DNA of 7,002 nt, taken from assembly GCA_945866165.1 (NCBI GenBank), contig CAMBGO010000125.1, positions 1 to 7,002 on the forward strand, read 5' to 3'. The stretch's first letter is position 1. Each line of letters begins with the position of its first letter. The notes under the pieces are model-generated. The model made no database searches, was not told where the DNA came from, and worked only from the letters and a program-made list of their open reading frames with translations. Positions 1 to 5,629 of this stretch are shown piece by piece. This stretch comes from Chitinophaga pinensis (GTDB taxonomy: Bacteria; Bacteroidota; Bacteroidia; Chitinophagales; Chitinophagaceae). The position numbers were made by a program, and so were the translations under genes.

Positions 1-220
1 CAGCACCAAACAATATTGCATCAGATGCTTTCATTTTCTCTAACGTTTCATCAGGCAATGGATTACCCGTTACTTCTATTGCCGCATGGCCAATCAAGGC
101 ATCATCATACGTAAAAGTATGTCCGAATTTTTCTGCAATCTTGTCCAACACTTTTTTACCAACCGCAGTAACTTCCTGACCAATGCCGTCTCCAGGAACG
201 ATTAAGATTTTTTTATTCAC
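1..220 (-). CDS. leuB: 3-isopropylmalate dehydrogenase, N-terminal part (cut by window edge)
   Basis: This is the first 73 codons of LeuB, the cytoplasmic NAD-dependent enzyme that oxidatively decarboxylates 3-isopropylmalate in leucine synthesis; the family can also act on methylmalate in the citramalate route to isoleucine. The N-terminal strand-and-loop motif VPGDGIGQEV is at residues 8-17, and the family segment IGHAAIEVTGNPLPDETLE runs from about residue 43 to 61. The visible part ends at LFGA (70-73), which normally leads into the NAD-binding region. The start is a GTG at 220-218: an in-frame TAA lies 15 bases upstream and no ATG lies between, and the GTG places the glycine-rich motif at its usual distance from the N-terminus. 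It is the last visible gene of the leuC-leuD-cimA-leuB set, 55 bases after the synthase. The rest of the gene lies left of the window. The family is certain; the start is likely. Confidence 0.95.
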   Translation of the reverse strand, partial: MNKKILIVPGDGIGQEVTAVGKKVLDKIAEKFGHTFTYDDALIGHAAIEVTGNPLPDETLEKMKASDAILFGA

Positions 221-275
221 TTGTTTTGTTTTGGATTAAAATATATTCTTGATTTGAAATTAATTCAATTGATCA

Positions 276-1799
276 CTAAATAATATTCAACATTTTTTGT
301 GTTGCAATAATCGCAGCAACTGTTTGGTCGCTATCCAATCCGCGCGTCTTAAATTCACGGCCTTTGTAATCCCAAGTAATGATAGTTTCACACAATGCAT
401 CACTGCTGCCGCCAGGTGGAATTCGAACCGCATAGTCTGTTAAGATTGGTAGCGTTTTTTTCTTTTTTACATAAATACTTCTTAGGGCATTCATGAAAGC
501 ATCGTATTGTCCATCACCTTGCTCATGCTGTTCGAACACATCACCCTCGATATTTATTTGTAGTGTTATAGAGGGCCTCAATTCTTTTGAGTGAGTTAAC
601 ACATAATTTTCGATTTTCACTTTTTGATTCACAGCACTACCGTCAATAACATCAGAAATTATATAAGGCAGGTCGGATTGGGTTACCACTTCTTTTTTAT
701 CACCCAATTCGATGATACGCTGTGTAACACGCTTTAGGTCTGCATCAGACAATTCAATACCAAGTTGTGCAAGGTTATTTTCAATGTTCGACTTACCGCT
801 TGTTTTACCCAAAGCATATTGACGTTTTCTGCCAAAGCGCTCTGGCATCAAATCATTAAAATAAAGATTGTTCTTTTTGTCCCCATCAGCATGTATGCCC
901 GCAGTTTGGGTAAATACATTTTCTCCTACAACAGGCTTATTATCGGGTATGCGAAAACCAGAAAATGTTTCCACCAGCCTACTCACTTGAAACAATGATT
1001 TTTCTGCAACACCTGTTTTTACACCTGGCATGAAATCATGCAATACGGCTACAGCGCTCGCCAATGGCGCATTACCAGCCCTTTCACCCATGCCATTGAT
1101 GGTTAAGTGAATGCCATGAACACCTGCTTTAACTGCTTCCAACACATTGGCTGTGCCAAGATCGTAATCATTGTGACCATGAAAATCAAAATGAATTGTT
1201 GGATATTTTTTTATGATCTGGGAAACAAAGTCAAACACCTCTGATGGTTGAAGAATTCCTAGGGTATCTGGCAACATGACCCTCTTGACTGGCTGCTTAG
1301 AAATAAATTCAAGATACTTGAAAACATATTCTGGTGAATTACGCATACCATTGCTCCAGTCTTCAAGATATACATTACACTCAATTCCTTTTTTCTTTCC
1401 AATAGCAATCACTTTGGCAATTTCAGCAAAGTGTTGCTCAGGTGTTTTTTTTAACTGATGGGTGAGGTGGTTGAGAGAGCCTTTTGTGAGTAAATTCATC
1501 ACCTTAGCACCTGCCTTAATCATCCACTGAATAGATACTTCGCCATCAACAAAAGTCAACACCTCCACTTTTTTTAATAGCCCTTTTGACTTTGCCCACT
1601 TGGTTATTTTCTTTACTGCCTCAAACTCACCATCTGAAACCCTTGCAGAAGCAATTTCAATCCGATCAACCTTTACTTCAGTTAGGAGCAGCTGGGCAAT
1701 ACTTAATTTCTCAGATGAAGAAAATGAAACCCCGCTAGTTTGTTCTCCATCCCGAAGGGTGGTATCCATGATTTCAATATAGCGAGTGGCTTTTGGCAT
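276..1799 (-). CDS. cimA: (R)-citramalate synthase-like enzyme of the LeuA/CimA family
   Basis: This enzyme most likely condenses acetyl-CoA with pyruvate to give (R)-citramalate, the entry to threonine-independent isoleucine synthesis. A 2-isopropylmalate synthase role is the alternative. Residues are numbered from a TTG at 1847 that extends the frame. The HMGL-like TIM barrel has TTLRDGEQ at 29-36 with catalytic Arg32 and Asp33, and metal-site FHGHND at 222-227. NGMGERAGN follows at 251-259, then the linker, then a LeuA-type allosteric domain from about 405 to 523. Long stretches (SEKLSIA, VDRIEIASARVS, NVYLEDWSNG, RNSP, FTQTAGIHADGDKK, RIPPGG) match Leptospira CimA as I recall it. The pyruvate-selecting residues Leu81, Leu104 and Tyr144 of that enzyme correspond to Leu97, Leu120 and Tyr160 here. 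I chose the ATG at 1799-1797, giving 507 residues, because it puts the catalytic Arg at residue 16 as in the Leptospira enzyme. The TTG would overlap the end of leuD by 7 bases. It sits between leuD and leuB, whose products process citramalate as well as isopropylmalate. Confidence 0.85.
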   Translation of the reverse strand: MPKATRYIEIMDTTLRDGEQTSGVSFSSSEKLSIAQLLLTEVKVDRIEIASARVSDGEFEAVKKITKWAKSKGLLKKVEVLTFVDGEVSIQWMIKAGAKVMNLLTKGSLNHLTHQLKKTPEQHFAEIAKVIAIGKKKGIECNVYLEDWSNGMRNSPEYVFKYLEFISKQPVKRVMLPDTLGILQPSEVFDFVSQIIKKYPTIHFDFHGHNDYDLGTANVLEAVKAGVHGIHLTINGMGERAGNAPLASAVAVLHDFMPGVKTGVAEKSLFQVSRLVETFSGFRIPDNKPVVGENVFTQTAGIHADGDKKNNLYFNDLMPERFGRKRQYALGKTSGKSNIENNLAQLGIELSDADLKRVTQRIIELGDKKEVVTQSDLPYIISDVIDGSAVNQKVKIENYVLTHSKELRPSITLQINIEGDVFEQHEQGDGQYDAFMNALRSIYVKKKKTLPILTDYAVRIPPGGSSDALCETIITWDYKGREFKTRGLDSDQTVAAIIATQKMLNII

Positions 1800-1840
1800 T
1801 GGTGTATTTTTAAATCCTATAGGTTTGTATGGCTCCTTAT

Positions 1841-2437
1841 TTAACAAGTAGTTTTGGTTTCAAACTGCTTGATCTCATCACCTATGTTTCGAAGGAAATC
1901 GATGTCATCAAAACCATTGATCAGGTTATCTTTTTTATACCCGTTGATGTCAAATGATTCCTTTTCGTTGGTTGAAATGATTGTTACCAACTGAGAAGGT
2001 AGGTCAACTTCAATTTGAGCTTGAGGATCTTTTTCAATGGCAGAAAATATTTTGTGCAAGAATCCTTCGGAAACAGTAACAGGAAGGATGCCAATATTCA
2101 TTGAATTATTTTTGAAGATGTCCGCAAAAAAACTTGAGATAACACACCTGAATCCATAATCATAAATAGCCCAGGCCGCGTGTTCACGGCTGCTGCCACT
2201 TCCAAAATTTTTTCCTCCCACTAAGATCTGTCCGTTATATATCGGATTATTCAAAACAAAATCTTCTTTAGGTGTATCATCAGCATTATAACGCCAATCC
2301 CTAAAAAGATTGTCACCAAACCCTTCGCGCTTGGTTGCTTTTAAAAACCTTGCTGGGATGATCTGGTCTGTATCTACATTTTCAATAGGAAGTGGTACAG
2401 CACTGCTTCGTATGATTGTGAATTTATCGTAAGCCAT
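1841..2437 (-). CDS. leuD: 3-isopropylmalate dehydratase small subunit
   Basis: This is the small swivelling subunit of the LeuCD isomerase, which interconverts 2- and 3-isopropylmalate in the cytoplasm. The same pair isomerises citramalate to methylmalate in organisms that use the pyruvate route. At 198 residues it has the usual bacterial length. The family signature NVDTDQIIPARFL is at residues 20-32, and the substrate-loop motif GGKNFGSGSSREHAAWAI is at 74-91, with Ser82, Ser83 and Arg84 in the expected place. The ATG is the natural start (MAYDKFTIIRS) and lies 11 bases after the leuC stop. No Shine-Dalgarno sequence is evident, so translation coupled to leuC is plausible. The protein is full length and undisturbed. 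The synthase gene follows 41 bases downstream. Confidence 0.97.
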   Translation of the reverse strand: MAYDKFTIIRSSAVPLPIENVDTDQIIPARFLKATKREGFGDNLFRDWRYNADDTPKEDFVLNNPIYNGQILVGGKNFGSGSSREHAAWAIYDYGFRCVISSFFADIFKNNSMNIGILPVTVSEGFLHKIFSAIEKDPQAQIEVDLPSQLVTIISTNEKESFDINGYKKDNLINGFDDIDFLRNIGDEIKQFETKTTC

Positions 2438-2448
2438 AATAATGTTTA

Positions 2449-3852
2449 TTAGAGTAGAGTTCTTGGATCTGTGATCACGCCTGTTACAGCTGCTGCAGCG
2501 GCAACGAGTGGACTAGCCAGCATGGTTCTTGCACCAGGTCCCTGACGTCCTTCAAAATTTCTATTGCTTGTACTAACTGCATATTTACCAACTGGAATCT
2601 TATCGTCATTCATAGCAAGACAAGCAGAACATCCAGGCTGGCGCAATTCAAATCCTGCTTCTGTAAGAATATCCAAGATACCTTCGTCTTTAATTTGCTT
2701 TTCAACTACATGTGAACCAGGAACCACCCATGCTGTGATGTTGTCAGCTTTCTTTCTTCCTTTTATGATAGAGGCAAAAGCCCTGAAATCTTCGATGCGG
2801 CCATTGGTGCAACTACCAATAAAGACATAGTCAACTTTTTTACCTAGCATTGGCTCATCTTCATTGAAGCCCATATAATCTAGCGATTTGTCGAAGCTTG
2901 CTTGACCAGATTCAATTGACTTTGCAGTAGGAATGCGTTGTGAAATACCCATACCCATACCAGGATTTGTTCCATAGGTAATCATAGGTTCAATATCTTT
3001 CCCTTCAAAATGATACTCTTTATCAAATACAGACCCAGCATCGGTTTTAAGGGTTTTCCAATAAGCCAAGGCTGTTTCCCATGCCTCACCTGTTGGAGCT
3101 TTCTCTCTTCCTTTTATGTACGCAAAAGTTGTTTCATCAGGGGCAATCATGCCACCCCTCGCACCCATTTCAATACTCATATTGCAAACCGTCATGCGAC
3201 CTTCCATGCTCATATTTTCAAAAACAGAACCTGCAAATTCAACAAAATAACCAGTAGCCCCAGCAGCAGTTAGTTTTGAAATGATATATAGAACTGCATC
3301 TTTTGGCGTAACGCCGTTTTGCAAGGCTCCATTGATATTAATTCGCATCTTCTTTGCCTTGGGCTGCATGATACATTGTGAAGCAAGTACCATTTCAACT
3401 TCCGAAGTTCCAATACCAAATGCAATACATCCAAAAGCACCATGGGTAGAAGTATGAGAGTCGCCACAAACAATCGTCATGCCCGGCAAGGTGATGCCAT
3501 TTTCGGGTCCGACTACATGCACAATTCCATTTTTTGGATTACCAAGTCCCCAATGGGAGATGCCATATTGAGCAGTATTTTCTTCCAATGCTTTCAACTG
3601 ATTGGCTGAAAGGACGTCCTGTACTGGTAAATGCTGATTGATAGTAGGCGTATTGTGATCTGCAGTGGCAAATGTCTTTTCAGGAAACATCACCCCAACA
3701 CCCCTGGTTTTTAATCCAAGGAATGCAACTGGACTAGTTACTTCATGTATAAAATGTCTGTCAATGAACAACACATCAGGTCCATCACTAACTTTTTTTA
3801 CCACATGGCCTTCCCATACTTTGTCAAATAATGTTTGCGGATTGGTACTCAT
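2449..3852 (-). CDS. leuC: 3-isopropylmalate dehydratase large subunit
   Basis: This is the aconitase-family large subunit that carries the [4Fe-4S] cluster of the isopropylmalate isomerase and pairs with LeuD. At 467 residues it is of normal LeuC length. The three cluster cysteines are visible: Cys348 in IGSCTNGR, and Cys408 and Cys411 in PGCSACLAMN. Other family landmarks are DHNTPT at 65-70, CGDSHTSTHGAFG at 129-141, and SNRNFEGRQG at 429-438. The N-terminus MSTNPQTLFDKVWEGHVV is typical of the family, which supports the ATG at 3852. It is the first gene of the leu/cim cluster; the 230-base gap upstream carries a dyad that could be an operator. In a cell that uses citramalate, this subunit would serve both leucine and isoleucine synthesis. 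Confidence 0.98.
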   Translation of the reverse strand: MSTNPQTLFDKVWEGHVVKKVSDGPDVLFIDRHFIHEVTSPVAFLGLKTRGVGVMFPEKTFATADHNTPTINQHLPVQDVLSANQLKALEENTAQYGISHWGLGNPKNGIVHVVGPENGITLPGMTIVCGDSHTSTHGAFGCIAFGIGTSEVEMVLASQCIMQPKAKKMRININGALQNGVTPKDAVLYIISKLTAAGATGYFVEFAGSVFENMSMEGRMTVCNMSIEMGARGGMIAPDETTFAYIKGREKAPTGEAWETALAYWKTLKTDAGSVFDKEYHFEGKDIEPMITYGTNPGMGMGISQRIPTAKSIESGQASFDKSLDYMGFNEDEPMLGKKVDYVFIGSCTNGRIEDFRAFASIIKGRKKADNITAWVVPGSHVVEKQIKDEGILDILTEAGFELRQPGCSACLAMNDDKIPVGKYAVSTSNRNFEGRQGPGARTMLASPLVAAAAAVTGVITDPRTLL

Positions 3853-3862
3853 TTTGCAAAAT

Positions 3863-3891
3863 ATTATATCATTTCTTTGAATCTGTTTAAA
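3863..3891 (-). promoter_or_regulatory. Weak candidate promoter for the leuC operon
   Basis: On the minus strand a TATAAT hexamer lies at 3868-3863, 11 bases from the leuC start codon, with an AT-rich TTTAAA at about the -35 distance (3891-3886). The -35 match is poor. I found no perfect Bacteroidota TAnnTTTG element with a spaced TTG in this gap; two near-misses differ only at the first base. The initiation site implied here would leave almost no leader, so the true promoter may be further upstream. Confidence 0.2.
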
Positions 3892-3896
3892 ACAGA
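3882..3896. promoter_or_regulatory. 15-base dyad upstream of leuC, possible operator
   Basis: The two arms TCTGTTT and AAACAGA are exact 7-base inverted repeats around a single central base. The dyad ends 30 bases before the leuC start and overlaps the place a -35 element would occupy for the TATAAT at 3868-3863. That is where a repressor would bind. It is too tight (one-base loop) to form an RNA hairpin. The regulator is unknown, and an AT-rich palindrome of this size could arise by chance. Confidence 0.3.
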
Positions 3897-4082
3897 ATGC
3901 AAATTTCCGATAAAATATGCTAAAATCCCCACAAATATGGAATTATATATTTCCTGTAGTTTATCAAGAAACAAGAATACATAGCTATTGAAAGCAAGAA
4001 AACCTCTTTTAAAATAAAAAACATAGAAAATCACGCCAGAAAAACATGACTGAAACCAACTTTGCTTATGCAGAGAAAGAGA

Positions 4083-4373
4083 TTAGAGGAAAATAACGCT
4101 GTTGCTACCGCCAAAGACATTGGGAACTTCGCTGTCGGCCTCAGGTTCGTTCAACCAGGCAATGTTATTTATTAGGTATTTGAACTCATGACTAGATTCT
4201 TTTGGAAGATTTACGTCAGCTGAGAAACTCCCGTCTTTTTTCTTGCTCATAATGATTGAATTTTCCCAATCACTGTTTAATCCACGTATTTCAACCACTT
4301 TAGCGTCAGATGGCGCCATGATAAACTTAACTTTGCAGTAGTTCTTTGTCTTGTAATAAGTTTTTTGCAACAT
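4083..4373 (-). CDS. Small stand-alone isoamylase early-set (CBM48-like, glycogen-binding) protein
   Basis: This 96-residue protein consists almost entirely of one immunoglobulin-like early-set domain of the kind found at the N-terminus of isoamylase and branching enzyme and in the AMPK beta subunit. Visible landmarks are the opening Lys/Tyr-rich strand with CKVKF at 13-17, Asp35-Trp36 in the first sugar-contacting loop, and DGSF at 47-50. The strand EFKYLINN is at 63-70, Trp73 follows, and the signature AD..VPN.FGG.NSV ends the protein (79-93). Related single-domain proteins are common in Bacteroidota, usually with no catalytic domain. It has no signal peptide, so it is presumably cytoplasmic. 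It may bind glycogen or another alpha-glucan, but that is inferred from the fold. Its ATG at 4373 begins MLQKTYYKTK, which fits the family. It is transcribed away from the Rieske gene and is probably monocistronic; no functional link to leuC is apparent. Confidence 0.85.
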   Translation of the reverse strand: MLQKTYYKTKNYCKVKFIMAPSDAKVVEIRGLNSDWENSIIMSKKKDGSFSADVNLPKESSHEFKYLINNIAWLNEPEADSEVPNVFGGSNSVIFL

Positions 4374-4434
4374 AACTCAGGTTTATTTGTATAAACTATA
4401 TCAGCAAAATTATAAAAGGTAACCCAATGCCAGC

Positions 4435-4448
4435 ATGATTGTAATCAT
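4435..4448. promoter_or_regulatory. 14-base dyad in the divergent promoter region
   Basis: ATGATT and AATCAT are exact 6-base inverted repeats separated by GT. The dyad lies 24 bases upstream of the TAnnTTTG element that may drive the Rieske operon, and about 60 bases upstream of the divergent gene. It could be a binding site for a dimeric regulator. The following A-rich (not T-rich) tract argues against a plus-strand terminator. A chance palindrome cannot be excluded. Confidence 0.22.
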
Positions 4449-4472
4449 AAAAAATTATTAAGTAACAGATTA

Positions 4473-4480
4473 TACATTTG
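4473..4480 (+). promoter_or_regulatory. Bacteroidota-type -7 promoter element for the Rieske operon
   Basis: TACATTTG matches the Bacteroidota housekeeping-sigma element TAnnTTTG exactly and lies 87 bases before the Rieske start codon. A TTG at 4439-4441 is too far upstream (31-base spacer) to be a good -33 partner, so only half of the consensus is present. If it is used, the transcript would have a leader of about 80 bases. Confidence 0.4.
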
Positions 4481-4567
4481 TATTTAGTTAAATAGATTGT
4501 ATTTTTTTTAACATAATGAGTTTAAACTTTACATGGAATTAATATCTATACATTTAAATAAAACAAA

Positions 4568-4987
4568 ATGGATCGTAAAGCTTTTCTTGCACAATTAGGT
4601 CTAGGCAGTTCAGCTATTTTTGCTGCCACTTGCATGCAGGCATGCTCTAAGTCTGAAACAAACACAAATACTCCTACTGCTGTTGATTTTACGTTGGATT
4701 TGAATAATGCAGCAAATGCCTCATTGAAAAATCCTGGTGGTTTCATTATTTTTCAAGGTCTTATTGTTGCACAAACTACAAGTGGAAGTTACCTCGCAGT
4801 GTCGGCAGCTTGCCCACACGAACAGGTAAATGTTGAATACCAGGGAGCGAAAAATCAATTTTATTGTCCCAGGCACTCCTCTTATTTTACATCAACAGGA
4901 AGTTTCATTTCAGGCCCTGCCAATGGAAAAGGCCTAGTGCAATACAAAACCTCACTCAATGGAAACTCACTTAGAGTGTATGCATAA
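4568..4987 (+). CDS. Exported Rieske [2Fe-2S] protein, probable lipoprotein
   Basis: This 139-residue protein has a full Rieske motif: Cys82-Pro-His84, fifteen residues, then Cys100-Pro-Arg-His103, followed by the GSFISGPA loop (111-118) and a short beta-rich end. These four residues would bind a [2Fe-2S] cluster for one-electron transfer. The N-terminus MDRKAFLAQLGLGSSAIFAATCMQACSKSE is a signal with a Tat-like R-K-x-F-L start and ends in a lipobox-like MQAC, so Cys26 is the likely lipidation site; Cys22 is an alternative. Export by Tat would suit a protein that folds around its cluster in the cytoplasm. The disulfide cysteines of bc1-type Rieske proteins are absent (Val87 and Arg102 sit there), and the Tyr that hydrogen-bonds the cluster is Phe107, while Ser105 is kept. 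Its stop directly abuts the next ATG (TAAATG), indicating translational coupling with the histidine-rich membrane protein. The electron partner is unknown. Confidence 0.92.
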   Translation: MDRKAFLAQLGLGSSAIFAATCMQACSKSETNTNTPTAVDFTLDLNNAANASLKNPGGFIIFQGLIVAQTTSGSYLAVSAACPHEQVNVEYQGAKNQFYCPRHSSYFTSTGSFISGPANGKGLVQYKTSLNGNSLRVYA

Positions 4988-5626
4988 ATGATTATTAAAA
5001 AACCTCCAATGAGATTAATCTTTGTTTTGTTTTTTTCAATTTCTTGCTTTCAACTTGTAGCACAAGATGACTTATTAAAAGACCTGATGCAAACACAGGA
5101 TACAACTACCTCGCTACTTCCAAAAAAGATGTTATTTACACAACGTATCTTTTGGGGAGAACATGGATTGCTCAGAGGGGTATCGCCACTTACTGCAGTG
5201 AACCGTGAAAAGGAACTTAAGCTCAGAAGGGGAATGCTCGTAACCCACCAGGTACTTGGATTTGTAACCCTCGGCGGAATGGTTGGCCAAGGTATCGTTG
5301 GAAGCAGATTATACAATGCAAAAGGAGATAAATACAGTAGCCTCAAAGACATCCACGAAGGGCTTGGTGTAGCAGTTAACTTTACTTACTCTACAACAGC
5401 CATCATGTCGCTTTTCACCCCACCACCACTGATTAACCGAGACAAAAGAGCATCATCAATCAGGGTCCATAAATGGCTATCTGTTTTACATATGTCGGGA
5501 ATGATTGCTACAAATGTATTGGCAGGCATGATTCAAGACCACCCCAATCTTAAACCCTATCATCGAGCAGCGGCATACACCACATTTGCAAGCTATGCAG
5601 CTGCAGTCGTTGCGATAAAATTTTAA
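4988..5626 (+). CDS. Cytochrome b561-like polytopic membrane protein (putative haem b)
   Basis: I do not recognise a named family with certainty. The 212-residue product begins with a signal peptide or membrane anchor (residues 8-26, ending LVAQ before DD). It then has a polar stretch to about 80 and four hydrophobic segments at roughly 84-106, 124-144, 162-183 and 193-211. A histidine sits at or near the start of each: His87, His123, His161 with His168, and His192. A ladder of histidines at the ends of four helices is how b561-type cytochromes hold haem b, and the overall plan (HKWLSVLHMSGM, DIHEGLGV, YHRAAAY) fits that fold. The gene lies between a Rieske protein and a YceI protein, which supports a membrane electron-transfer role. 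E. coli yceJ, a b561 homologue, is the neighbour of yceI. The start could be the ATG at 4988, abutting the upstream stop, or Met8 at 5009, which gives a cleaner signal peptide. Haem binding is inferred. Confidence 0.75.
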   Translation: MIIKKPPMRLIFVLFFSISCFQLVAQDDLLKDLMQTQDTTTSLLPKKMLFTQRIFWGEHGLLRGVSPLTAVNREKELKLRRGMLVTHQVLGFVTLGGMVGQGIVGSRLYNAKGDKYSSLKDIHEGLGVAVNFTYSTTAIMSLFTPPPLINRDKRASSIRVHKWLSVLHMSGMIATNVLAGMIQDHPNLKPYHRAAAYTTFASYAAAVVAIKF

Positions 5627-5629
5627 ATT

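Larger units (their letters stand above)
3853..4082. other. Intergenic region between the carbohydrate-binding protein gene and leuC
   Basis: This 230-base AT-rich gap separates two minus-strand genes. Apart from the dyad at 3882-3896 and the weak promoter beside it, I see no gene, tRNA, repeat or convincing terminator hairpin for the upstream gene. No leucine- or isoleucine-rich leader peptide of the enterobacterial attenuator type is visible on the minus strand. The only plus-strand ORF is a 16-codon frame at 4046-4096 that I do not consider real. Confidence 0.6.
4374..4567. other. Divergent intergenic region
   Basis: This 194-base AT-rich region lies between the minus-strand carbohydrate-binding protein gene and the plus-strand Rieske operon, so it must carry outward promoters in both directions. 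For the plus strand I see a TAnnTTTG element at 4473-4480 and a dyad at 4435-4448. For the minus strand I see no clear element. No ORF, tRNA or repeat was found. Confidence 0.6.

Noticed and set aside
254..268. Inverted repeat TTGAA-ATTAA-TTCAA between the synthase and leuB
   Set aside because: Five AU-rich pairs and no following U-tract; too weak for a terminator, and the operon continues into leuB.
1833..1838. AAGGAG (minus strand) as ribosome-binding site for the synthase
   Set aside because: It is downstream of the TTG and more than 30 bases from the ATG, so its spacing fits neither start.
276..1847. Calling the synthase simply leuA (2-isopropylmalate synthase)
   Set aside because: Position in a leu operon suggests it, but the sequence and the pocket residues follow citramalate synthase; a leuA call remains the fallback.
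3270..3473. Open frame on the minus strand inside leuC
   Set aside because: It is an out-of-frame shadow of leuC, whose own frame carries all cluster cysteines and motifs.
4046..4096. 16-codon plus-strand ORF MTETNFAYAEKEIRGK
   Set aside because: Too short to support, no initiation signal, and it runs into the end of the opposite-strand carbohydrate-binding protein gene.
5050..5352. Open frame of 100 codons on the minus strand
   Set aside because: It lies antisense inside the b561-like gene, has proline/serine-rich nondescript composition and no family resemblance.
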